From a bacterium (GTDB lineage: Bacteria; UBA9089; JASEGY01), in the NCBI GenBank assembly GCA_030019105.1, contig JASEGY010000059.1:1-12533 (forward strand): a stretch of DNA of 12,533 nt. Reading direction: 5' to 3'. The position numbers and the translations under genes are program-made. Position 1 is the stretch's first letter, and the number at the start of each line of letters is the position of its first letter. The notes under the pieces were generated by a model. That model saw only the letters and a program-made list of their open reading frames with translations, searched no databases and was not told the origin of the DNA. Below are positions 6,728 through 12,319 of this stretch, piece after piece.

Positions 6728-7276
6728 TCAGCTTTCTGTTAACTCGAAATCCCCATGCTTATTGATATGTGCTACCAGACCCCCGTCAGAAAGAATAGTA
6801 GTCATTACTTGAGGCAGCGGAGAGAAAGGGATAGTCTCGTCTTTAGTTCTATTGATTACCTTGCCCTCCGAGAGGGTAACTTCCAGTTCATCTCCGGGCT
6901 CAATCCGGTCAGTATCACAGATAATCACCGGCAGGCCCACATTTATGGCATTCCGATAGAATATTCGGGCAAAGGACCTGGCCAGCACGGCAGAGACACC
7001 TGACAGTTTGATGATGGTTGGGGCATGTTCCCGTGAGGAGCCCAGACCAAAGTTCTTGCCTCCAACCACAAAATCTCCGGGCTTCATTCTGGAAACGAAT
7101 TTAGGATCAGCATCTTCCAGCACGTGTTTGGCTAGTTCCGGCAGATTAGACCGAAGATGAAAATACCGTCCCGGACAGATTAAATCGGTACTAATATCGT
7201 CGCCAAATTTAAAGGCGTTACCTTTAAGTTTCGAGTTCGGGGCACCCGCTTGCGGGTCGTCGGGTTTCGAGTTCAT
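6728..7276 (-). CDS. leuD: 3-isopropylmalate dehydratase small subunit
   Basis: Small subunit of isopropylmalate isomerase, which with LeuC converts 2-isopropylmalate to 3-isopropylmalate in leucine synthesis (cytoplasm). 182 aa of the short LeuD/homoaconitase-small type: KGNAFKFGDDISTDLICPGRYF (18-39), the GKNFGLGSSREHA signature (73-85) and ARSFARIFYRNAINVGLPVI (99-118). Homoaconitase small subunits share these motifs; pairing with leuC supports but does not prove the leucine role. The ATG at 7276 has AAGGGAG upstream. Residues 2-17 (NSKPDDPQAGAPNSKL) are not part of the family core: they are encoded by a short repeat (TTTCGAGTTC twice on the plus strand) around a small ACCCGC/GCGGGT palindrome, an apparent repeat insertion that extended the N-terminus. 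No leuA or leuB is in the window. Confidence 0.93.
   Translation of the reverse strand: MNSKPDDPQAGAPNSKLKGNAFKFGDDISTDLICPGRYFHLRSNLPELAKHVLEDADPKFVSRMKPGDFVVGGKNFGLGSSREHAPTIIKLSGVSAVLARSFARIFYRNAINVGLPVIICDTDRIEPGDELEVTLSEGKVINRTKDETIPFSPLPQVMTTILSDGGLVAHINKHGDFELTES
7228..7276. repeat. Repeat-derived 5' extension of leuD
   Basis: On the plus strand TTTCGAGTTC occurs at about 7229-7238 and 7265-7274, enclosing ACCCGCTTGCGGGT, an ACCCGC/GCGGGT palindrome with two bases at its centre. Both copies are inside the leuD reading frame and encode NSK on either side of PDDPQAGAP. This looks like a small dispersed repeat fused in frame to the start of leuD. Confidence 0.55.
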
Positions 7277-7437
7277 TTTTCTCCCTTCTTTCCATTTTAC
7301 TGCTACGCTGCTAAGAGCTTCTCCCGCGTGACCAGAAATCAGGTTTTTTGAAGGAACCTGGTTTCTATCGCGCCGGTTTTGGGATAGGCACTAATTGAGG
7401 GCAGGCTTTTGTTCCCCGCTCTGCGTGGGGGATACAT
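7277..7437. other. rpn-leuD gap with two hairpins
   Basis: This 161-bp gap holds a GGGGGATAC-adjacent stem TCCCCGC...GCGTGGGGGA (about 7413-7432), directly after the rpn stop, and an imperfect hairpin GAAATCAGGTT...AACCTGGTTTC (about 7335-7365). Neither is followed by a clear U-run on the minus strand, so readthrough into leuD is likely; the first stem could protect or attenuate the rpn mRNA. Confidence 0.45.
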
Positions 7438-7860
7438 TTATCTTCCAGCTACTTCATTCAACTTCTTAAAAAACACCTGACCATCATCATATTCAATCAC
7501 CCACTCTCCAACGGATTCCAGTAAGCTCAATTCTCTAATTCCCTGTAACAAAGGGCTAACCGACTCAGCCATACCCTGCCCGTAGCGCCGTTTTACCAGC
7601 CGGGCAAGCATGCGTCGTTCCGACTTCAAACCCTGCTGGAGTCCCTCCTGGCGTCCCTCCTGGCGTCCCTCCTGGCGTCCCTGCTGGCGTCCCTCCTGGA
7701 GACCCTCCTGGAGTCCCTGCTGGAGTCCCTGCTGGAGTCCCTGCTGGAGTCCCTGCTGGAGTCCCTGCTGGAGTCCCTGCTGGCGTCCCTCCTGGAGACC
7801 CGCCTGGAGACCTTCTTCCTTCCATTCCCTGGTCCATTCTTTAACCCGTTCAGCTAACAT
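7438..7860 (-). CDS. Predicted intragenic RpnS product within rpn
   Basis: Inside rpn, AGGAGGTGA (7866-7874) sits eight bases before an in-frame ATG (7860), a near-ideal ribosome site within coding sequence. Initiation there gives a 140-aa protein lacking the nuclease domain: MLAERVKEWTREWKEEG, fifteen tetrapeptide repeats, then the DUF4351-like tail. In E. coli, rpn genes are reported to make such a short C-terminal protein (RpnS), which binds and inhibits the full-length nuclease. The homologous start is retained in the truncated copy at 6575. That it is translated, and inhibitory, is inference. Confidence 0.6.
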   Translation of the reverse strand: MLAERVKEWTREWKEEGLQAGLQEGRQQGLQQGLQQGLQQGLQQGLQQGLQEGLQEGRQQGRQEGRQEGRQEGLQQGLKSERRMLARLVKRRYGQGMAESVSPLLQGIRELSLLESVGEWVIEYDDGQVFFKKLNEVAGR

Positions 7861-8583
7861 ATTTTTCACCTCCTGCAGTTCTGTTACCGATGGTATCTCT
7901 ACTCCCTTAAAACGGGCAGGGAGCAGAACACGGTGTAACCAGACGGTAAAGGCACGCCTTAAACTCGTCTGTTCGGGGGATTGCAACCATTCCACAAGAC
8001 TGCTGACCACCCTTTGAATGTCTACCGGCTTCCTGCTATTCTCTAAACGAAACAAGGCCGCCGCCAGGTTTCGTTCAGCGGGAAGATCCGTTTCCGTGTA
8101 TGTGCCTTCATCCAGAAGTAAATAGCGGAACCGGGGCCGGTAAGCTCCCAGCCCACCAGGCACCGACACGATAAGATCCGCCACTTCTTCCGCCGCATCC
8201 CAGCTATCCTCCCCATTATACAAAACAACCGGAAAAACCGGAGGTAATCGCCCATCAGAAAGGGTCTGTTTACTCTTAATCAGATCTTGATAGAGCAAAG
8301 CTATATAGGCCAGGACCCGTACCGCCATGTAAGAGTCAACCGTAGACTGAAATTCCAGAAGCAGGTAAACGTAAAGCCAGCCGTCGCCCCACCTGAGCCG
8401 CCAGATTATATCGTCTTCTCTGTCTCGAAGATCGTCGGTGACATAACTTCCGCTCACCTTTTCCAGACTCGAAAAATCAAGTTCCTTTACCCATTCCTCC
8501 CGGACAAAACCCTGGATAAGGTCCCGAACCATCTCCGGATGAGAAAAAAGCTGTTTGTAACTGTGATCGTGGTTACGTTTCAT
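7438..8583 (-). CDS. Rpn family PD-(D/E)XK nuclease (Transposase_31 / DUF4351 type)
   Basis: A 381-aa protein of the Rpn (recombination-promoting nuclease, PF04754-like) family. The nuclease domain (about 1-230) opens with HDHSYKQLFSHPEMVRDLI and shows a PD-(D/E)XK-like site: D57/D58 in REDDIIWRLRW, then E77 and Q79 in LLLEFQS. Family members cut DNA; E. coli Rpn proteins act as toxic anti-phage effectors. After residue 241 come a basic coiled helix, fifteen tetrapeptides (LQxG/RQxG, 259-318) and a DUF4351-like SERRMLARLVKRRYGQGMAE tail. The ATG at 8583 was chosen because it matches the family start and the duplicated copy; it overlaps the leuC stop (ATGAAACGTAA). An upstream ATG at 8634 lies in leuC. 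The gene is inserted between leuC and leuD and probably cotranscribed. A strong internal start (7860) predicts a separate C-terminal product. Confidence 0.88.
   Translation of the reverse strand: MKRNHDHSYKQLFSHPEMVRDLIQGFVREEWVKELDFSSLEKVSGSYVTDDLRDREDDIIWRLRWGDGWLYVYLLLEFQSTVDSYMAVRVLAYIALLYQDLIKSKQTLSDGRLPPVFPVVLYNGEDSWDAAEEVADLIVSVPGGLGAYRPRFRYLLLDEGTYTETDLPAERNLAAALFRLENSRKPVDIQRVVSSLVEWLQSPEQTSLRRAFTVWLHRVLLPARFKGVEIPSVTELQEVKNMLAERVKEWTREWKEEGLQAGLQEGRQQGLQQGLQQGLQQGLQQGLQQGLQEGLQEGRQQGRQEGRQEGRQEGLQQGLKSERRMLARLVKRRYGQGMAESVSPLLQGIRELSLLESVGEWVIEYDDGQVFFKKLNEVAGR
7630..7809 (-). repeat. Fifteen-unit 12-bp minisatellite in rpn
   Basis: A pure 12-bp period (coding consensus close to CTCCAGCAGGGA) encodes fifteen LQxG or RQxG tetrapeptides without frame loss. 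The five central LQQG units are almost identical in DNA, which points to recent slippage or unequal exchange. The paralogous copy has four units. Confidence 0.92.
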
Positions 8584-9856
8584 CACTTTTTTTCGGATAT
8601 TCAGTATAACTGGTTCTCGGATCGGTAATCTCACCAGTCAGGGCAGATGCGGCGGCGGTAGCAGGTGAGGATAGGTAAATATTACCTTTGGGATTACCCA
8701 TCCGGCCCAGAAAATTGCGGTTCTGAGTGGAAAGGCAGTTTTCATTATCCCCTAACACGCCCTGATGAACCCCGACACAGGCGCCACATCCCGGAGAAAC
8801 TATGGTCGCCCCGGATTCAATAAGGGTTTCTATCAGCCCTTCTCTCAGGGCATCTAAATAGACCTGCCGCGAGGCCGGAGTAATAAGCAGTCGGACCCGG
8901 GGATGTTTTTGTTTGCCTCGCATAATCCGGGCCGCTACTCTGAGATCAGCCGGACGGCCGTTGGTGCAGGTGCCAATCAGCACCTGATGAATGGGTGTCC
9001 CGGCTACTTCATCTCCTGATTTAACGTTATCTACGGTATGTGGGAGAGCAACCACCGGAGTAAGACTCCCCGCATCAATCTTTATCTCTCTTTCATAGAC
9101 TGCATCGGCATCAGGGGCTATGGGCCGAAATACATCTTCCCGGCCATCCTCGGCCAGAAACAAACGGGTCACCTCATCGGAGGGGAACAGACCGGCCTTG
9201 GCCCCGGCTTCAACGGCCATATTAGCCATGGTCATCCGGTCGGTTAGTTCCATAGCCTCAATAGCTTCTCCCCCGAATTCGAGGGCTTTGTAAGTAGCCC
9301 CGTCAGCGCCGATCATCCCTATAAGGTGAAGAATAAGGTCCTTGGCGTAAACACCCGGCGGAAAGGTCCCGGCTACTTCAATCCGGAAGGTCTCCGGCAC
9401 CTGAAGCCAGGTCTTACCTAAGACCATCCCCACCGCCACATCAGTTGATCCCATCCCGGTGGAAAAGGCCCCTAATGCCCCACCGGTACAGGTGTGAGAA
9501 TCGGCCCCGATCAATATCTGTCCTGGCTCAAGGTAGGATTCACACACAATCTGGTGACAGACCCCGTCACCGATATCAAATATCTTAGCCCCGGTCTTTT
9601 GGGCAAATTCACGCAGAAAGATATGGTCATTAGACAGCTCCTTGCGCGGACTGGGCGCAGCGTGATCCAGGAAAAAGAAACACTTCCGGGGGTTAGCCAG
9701 AGACTTAAAGCCCATTGATTCTATTTGACGAACCGTAAGCGGCCCGGTGCCATCCTGCGCCAGACAAAGGTCCACCCCGACTACAACAAAATCGCCGGCC
9801 TTCACCTCCTGGCCGGCATGAGTTGAAATAATTTTTTCAGCTATCGTTAATCCCAC
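8573..9856 (-). CDS. leuC: 3-isopropylmalate dehydratase large subunit
   Basis: The 427-aa catalytic, [4Fe-4S]-bearing subunit that partners LeuD in leucine synthesis. It has the LIGADSHTCTGGALGAFSTG motif (115-134), CTNGR with cluster ligand C297, and SPGCGAC with ligands C357 and C360; length and architecture fit the short LeuC/homoaconitase-large type, so a homoaconitase role cannot be excluded. The start is GTG at 9856 with AAGGGAG upstream. The last 13 residues (TSYTEYPKKSDET) extend beyond the usual ITDPR end, and their DNA is duplicated near 6646-6676, next to the rpn remnant. This suggests the tail came with the rpn cassette. The stop overlaps the rpn start by 11 bp. No clear promoter is visible; an inverted-repeat element begins 44 bp upstream of the start. 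Confidence 0.94.
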   Translation of the reverse strand: MGLTIAEKIISTHAGQEVKAGDFVVVGVDLCLAQDGTGPLTVRQIESMGFKSLANPRKCFFFLDHAAPSPRKELSNDHIFLREFAQKTGAKIFDIGDGVCHQIVCESYLEPGQILIGADSHTCTGGALGAFSTGMGSTDVAVGMVLGKTWLQVPETFRIEVAGTFPPGVYAKDLILHLIGMIGADGATYKALEFGGEAIEAMELTDRMTMANMAVEAGAKAGLFPSDEVTRLFLAEDGREDVFRPIAPDADAVYEREIKIDAGSLTPVVALPHTVDNVKSGDEVAGTPIHQVLIGTCTNGRPADLRVAARIMRGKQKHPRVRLLITPASRQVYLDALREGLIETLIESGATIVSPGCGACVGVHQGVLGDNENCLSTQNRNFLGRMGNPKGNIYLSSPATAAASALTGEITDPRTSYTEYPKKSDET

Positions 9857-9899
9857 TTTTTATTCTCCCTTATTCTGGCACCCTTCAAAATCCAGTTAA

Positions 9900-10162
9900 C
9901 CGTTTGAAAGGAACACGAATAACACGAATGTTCGAATAGCACGAATAATACTTAAAAACTGGACAGCAGTAAGTTCTCAGCTTTTCCCAGAATGAATACT
10001 CTGTAAGTTGTTGAAACTAAAGCCTTTTCTCTACGCGATTGCGTCTGAACTGCGAAAAACTCAAGTGTCGAAAAATCAAGTACTTATGGAGAACTTGCTA
10101 CTGACCAGTTAAAAATATTCGTGTAATTCGTCTATTCGTGAGATTCGTGTTCTCTTAAACGG
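9900..10162. repeat. Long inverted repeat built of ACGAAT units, with a 110-bp spacer
   Basis: The left arm (9900-9978) and right arm (10089-10162) are imperfect inverted copies of about 75-80 bp: both begin CCGTTT and contain several ACGAAT units, then TTAAAAACTGG and AAGTTCTC (read inward). The spacer 9979-10088 has no ORF. No target duplication is visible. It lies 44 bp upstream of the leuC start. It could be a non-autonomous mobile element or a structural palindrome; I see no coding sequence or promoter in it. Confidence 0.8.
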
Positions 10163-10652
10163 ATCCCCTCATGGTTTGTTAGCCCTTGTTGAAGTCATGG
10201 AGTAGTAATGTGACCTTCTAAACTGTTAACTACTTTTTGGCTTTTCTGAAGGAACATAGGGAAGGAACATGGGGAACGTAGTTAAAAAACGTAAGAAATT
10301 ACCCTAATAGCTCGTCTTTCAACTCAGTATCACCAGCATAGTCAGTGGTACTGACTTATGCCCACGGTTTTTTTCGTTTTTTAACTACGTCCCCCAAGTT
10401 TCCCCAACCTATTTAATACCAGGTAGTAATAAATAAAATATCTCCTTCCTTCACTTCCAAGACATGATAAAATGATAATATGTCAACATTTTTGTTATAA
10501 CTGTTTGAACTTTATAGTATTGTATAAACCGTCCCCTTTCTTACTCCTAAGTAAGCGAAAATAAACAACCTTTACACGTGAGCAAACTTACTCTTTGGCC
10601 ATCAAGTAAGGATATGGCAAGGTGTAGCAGTTATATATTTTCAATTACTAAG
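10163..10652. other. Non-coding stretch with a second inverted-repeat element
   Basis: No gene is seen. The main feature is an inverted repeat at 10258-10405: ACGTAGTTAAAAAACG (10276-10291) matches CGTTTTTTAACTACGT (10375-10390) perfectly, with GGGAAGGAACATGGGGA-like outer extensions. Its loop contains a strong hairpin, GCATAGTCAGT-GGT-ACTGACTTATGC (10336-10361). The rest (10406-10652) is AT-rich, with one isolated TTGACA on the minus strand that lacks a -10 partner. Confidence 0.7.
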
Positions 10653-10892
10653 TTAATTCAATTCAGAATCCAGTTGTTGAAAGATCATATTTAATTCTTC
10701 CATGTTCTTTGGGGCCAGTTCTTTTTCAGAAGCGATTGGATGTCTCAAAATTCGTTGAGCCATTTGGATTTCACCTATCAGTCTGCCTTTCTCCATTCCT
10801 TTCTCCATTCCTTTCTCCATTCCTTGCGCTAATCCTATCTGGACAAGCTCTCGACCGGCAACTGTTTGTTCGAGTGGGGTTAACTGCAACAT
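10653..10892 (-). CDS. Predicted intragenic short product of the DUF2887 gene
   Basis: AAAGGAGG (10901-10908) is followed after eight bases by an in-frame ATG at 10892, a near-perfect internal ribosome site. It would yield a 79-aa protein, MLQLTPLEQTVAGRELVQIG, then LAQG, three MEKG units and a helical tail, without the nuclease domain. The position relative to domain boundary and tetrapeptides is the same as in the rpn gene, and the site is encoded by an analogous EV-x-M context (LKEVQTM here, LQEVKNM there). By analogy with E. coli RpnS it may be an intragenic antitoxin. Translation is not demonstrated. Confidence 0.55.
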   Translation of the reverse strand: MLQLTPLEQTVAGRELVQIGLAQGMEKGMEKGMEKGRLIGEIQMAQRILRHPIASEKELAPKNMEELNMIFQQLDSELN

Positions 10893-11483
10893 AGTCTGAA
10901 CCTCCTTTAAGGTTAATTTGGGAAACCGCTGGATAATGGCATATTCCAATAATTCTATCAGTATCTTTGTTTTGTCTTCAGGCAAATTTAATGATTGGAT
11001 GTCTGCTTTCCATTTAGGAACGGCTCCCACCAGTTCTTTTTTACTCAAAACAACCAAAGGCTTCAAAATGGTTAAGGCCCCTGGTTTATCTTTTACCGTT
11101 TTGAGAGAGTCAATCAAATTGACTCGAATCAGTTGATGGGGAGGAATACATGAGAAGAGAGGAGGTATTCCCGGGTCGTATTTCTGATCAAGAAAGAGGA
11201 CAATAGCCACAGCCGAGGTAATATCCTCTTTTTGTTCATAATAGGTACAGATTTCTCGAAATAATCTCCAGTAAATCTTAGGATCAAGGTAGCCTTGAAC
11301 TTCGAGAAAAATATTTGGCCCTTTACCGTCCACGTTTTTGAAGAACCCATCCAAACGCTTTTCGGTAGTCTTAATAGTAATACTCTCGAAGGTATACTGA
11401 CCTTCGACCTTCAAGTGGACGAGTTGCAAAAGACTCTGAGGATCGAATTGAAACAACTCATAAAATAAAGAATCTGTTTTCAA
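10653..11483 (-). CDS. DUF2887 protein, Rpn-like PD-(D/E)XK nuclease
   Basis: A 276-aa protein if started at TTG 11483, giving the family's usual KTDSLFYELFQFDPQSLLQLV N-terminus; GGAGTG lies seven bases upstream. An in-frame ATG at 11528 would add 15 residues, but it lies in an inverted repeat and has no ribosome site. The nuclease-like motif is D45 in KRLDGFF, then E61 and Q63 in IFLEVQGY, and the body (YWRLFREICTYYEQ, DPGIPP, LSKKELVGAVPKW) fits DUF2887, classed with the Rpn/PD-(D/E)XK putative transposases. The C-terminus has three MEKG tetrapeptides. Likely a DNA nuclease; defence, toxin or mobility role is inferred. It stands alone, downstream of repeat elements and a distant promoter at 12140-12168. 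Confidence 0.85.
   Translation of the reverse strand: MKTDSLFYELFQFDPQSLLQLVHLKVEGQYTFESITIKTTEKRLDGFFKNVDGKGPNIFLEVQGYLDPKIYWRLFREICTYYEQKEDITSAVAIVLFLDQKYDPGIPPLFSCIPPHQLIRVNLIDSLKTVKDKPGALTILKPLVVLSKKELVGAVPKWKADIQSLNLPEDKTKILIELLEYAIIQRFPKLTLKEVQTMLQLTPLEQTVAGRELVQIGLAQGMEKGMEKGMEKGRLIGEIQMAQRILRHPIASEKELAPKNMEELNMIFQQLDSELN
10785..10820 (-). repeat. Three-unit 12-bp repeat encoding MEKG
   Basis: Three consecutive 12-bp units encode MEKG-MEKG-MEKG in the C-terminal domain of the DUF2887 protein. Period and position are equivalent to the LQxG/RQxG array of the rpn gene, although the sequence differs. Confidence 0.85.
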
Positions 11484-11515
11484 GACTTCACACTCCGGAA
11501 TGATAGGAATTAAAT

Positions 11516-11764
11516 GATAACTCACCATTCGCTTAATTTTTTGACTAAAAGTTTATTTTCAAGGCCACCGGATCGAAAATTGTTAAAAATAGTTAGAGGG
11601 GACAGATTGCCTCGTATTGACATCCAGGATAACGATAATCATTTTCATAATTTCCTGTCTGATGGTTTGCGATAGTCACACGAGGATTCTTCTATAACTG
11701 CCTGATTCGCACAGAGTTGTAAATTAGCAAAACTCTAATTTTATTAAGCGAATGGTGAGTGATA
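11516..11764. mobile_element. TIR-bounded element next to the DUF2887 gene
   Basis: ACTCACCATTCGCTTAAT (11520-11537) and its exact inverse (11743-11760) are perfect 18-bp terminal inverted repeats bounding 241 bp without an ORF. GATA flanks both ends (11516-11519, 11761-11764), a possible 4-bp target duplication, though the flanks are ATAAATG-rich and a chance match is possible. The left end carries the apparent ATG (11528) of the DUF2887 gene, which argues for that gene's real start being the TTG further in. Confidence 0.55.
11628..11646. promoter_or_regulatory. Fur-box-like palindrome
   Basis: GATAACGATAATCATTTTC matches the classical 19-bp Fur box GATAATGATAATCATTATC at 17 positions. It lies 145 bp upstream of the DUF2887 TTG start, inside the TIR-bounded element. 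A TTGACA (11617-11622) adjoins it on the plus strand but lacks a properly spaced -10. Iron control of a flanking transcript is possible but unproven. Confidence 0.35.
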
Positions 11765-11776
11765 AATGATAAATGA

Positions 11777-12031
11777 TAAATCGTGGATTTCGACAGGGCG
11801 CTATCGGTTTTGTCTATTTTTTAAGCTTAGAAGTAGTCAGCACTTACAGCAGATTGCGGCATTCCGGCCAATCATCTACCGTAGCCCAAAAAAGCCCAAA
11901 AACTCGGTTTTGCCCCTGAAAAGCCAATTTCTGGAATTCTTGGAGGTTACCCCAAAATCCAGAGAAGTAATGTTTATCGGCACTTAAAAAATCGAGATTT
12001 TTCCCAAAGGGGTGTCGAAATCCACGATAAA
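11777..12031. mobile_element. Second TIR-bounded element with perfect 15-bp ends
   Basis: TCGTGGATTTCGACA (11781-11795) is inverted exactly at 12013-12027, with weaker inverted similarity reaching about 45 bases inward (to a TTTTTTAAG block). TAAA flanks both ends (11777-11780, 12028-12031), compatible with a 4-bp duplication but embedded in ATAAATGATA repeats, so weak evidence. A 73-codon plus-strand ORF crosses it, but I recognise no protein family. Repeats related to AATGATAGGAATTA occur at 11499-11512 and 12031-12056, framing both this element and its neighbour. Confidence 0.5.
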
Positions 12032-12061
12032 TGATAGGAATTAATGATAGGAATTTTGATT

Positions 12062-12319
12062 TTAGGGTAATTGGGAAGAAGTGTCACAGAAGCCGCCCCC
12101 CCAGATGTTTTTTAGTGCTTTTAAGCCTACTGATTTTGAATTATAGTATATAGAAATGGGTGAGTCAAGTGAAAAGTTGAGGAAAAGAGGAAAATTTGGG
12201 AAATAATTTGGGGGATCGAGCAGCCAAAGAGAGCGGGTGGGTAAAATTGGGGCACACTCCTCCCGTGGTGTCCCAGGATGATAGCGCAAGAGTTGTCTCG
12301 TCTCGACAGTGAAAAGTTT
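12062..12319. other. Non-coding stretch carrying a leftward promoter
   Basis: Between the repeat cluster and the partial gene at the right edge I see no credible coding sequence; minus-strand ORFs here are overlapping and of low-complexity composition. The only supported feature is the promoter at 12140-12168. Confidence 0.5.
12140..12168 (-). promoter_or_regulatory. Sigma-70 promoter facing left
   Basis: On the minus strand TTGACT (12168-12163), a 17-base spacer and TATAAT (12145-12140) form a near-consensus promoter with a predicted start near 12133. It points to the DUF2887 gene about 650 bases away, through both TIR-bounded elements. It may serve that gene with a very long leader, or a small RNA; no closer good promoter was found. 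Confidence 0.65.

Noticed and set aside
7565..8017. Repetitive ORFs in other frames (GTPAGTPAG-like on minus, CWSPCWSP-like on plus)
   Set aside because: They are frame shadows of the 12-bp repeat in rpn, which keeps all frames open; no ribosome site or family match.
8584..8634. Upstream ATG giving rpn 17 extra residues
   Set aside because: The segment is leuC coding sequence; the family start and the duplicated copy both point to ATG 8583.
10463..10486. TTGACA on the minus strand as a promoter for leuC
   Set aside because: No -10 element at 16-18 bases, and it is over 600 bases from leuC.
11617..11651. TTGACA with CATAAT as a plus-strand promoter beside the Fur-like site
   Set aside because: The spacer is 23 bases, too long, and no plus-strand gene follows.
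11766..11987. 73-codon plus-strand ORF crossing the second TIR element
   Set aside because: It starts in a tandem repeat, lacks a ribosome site and shows no domain; the inverted-repeat explanation is enough.
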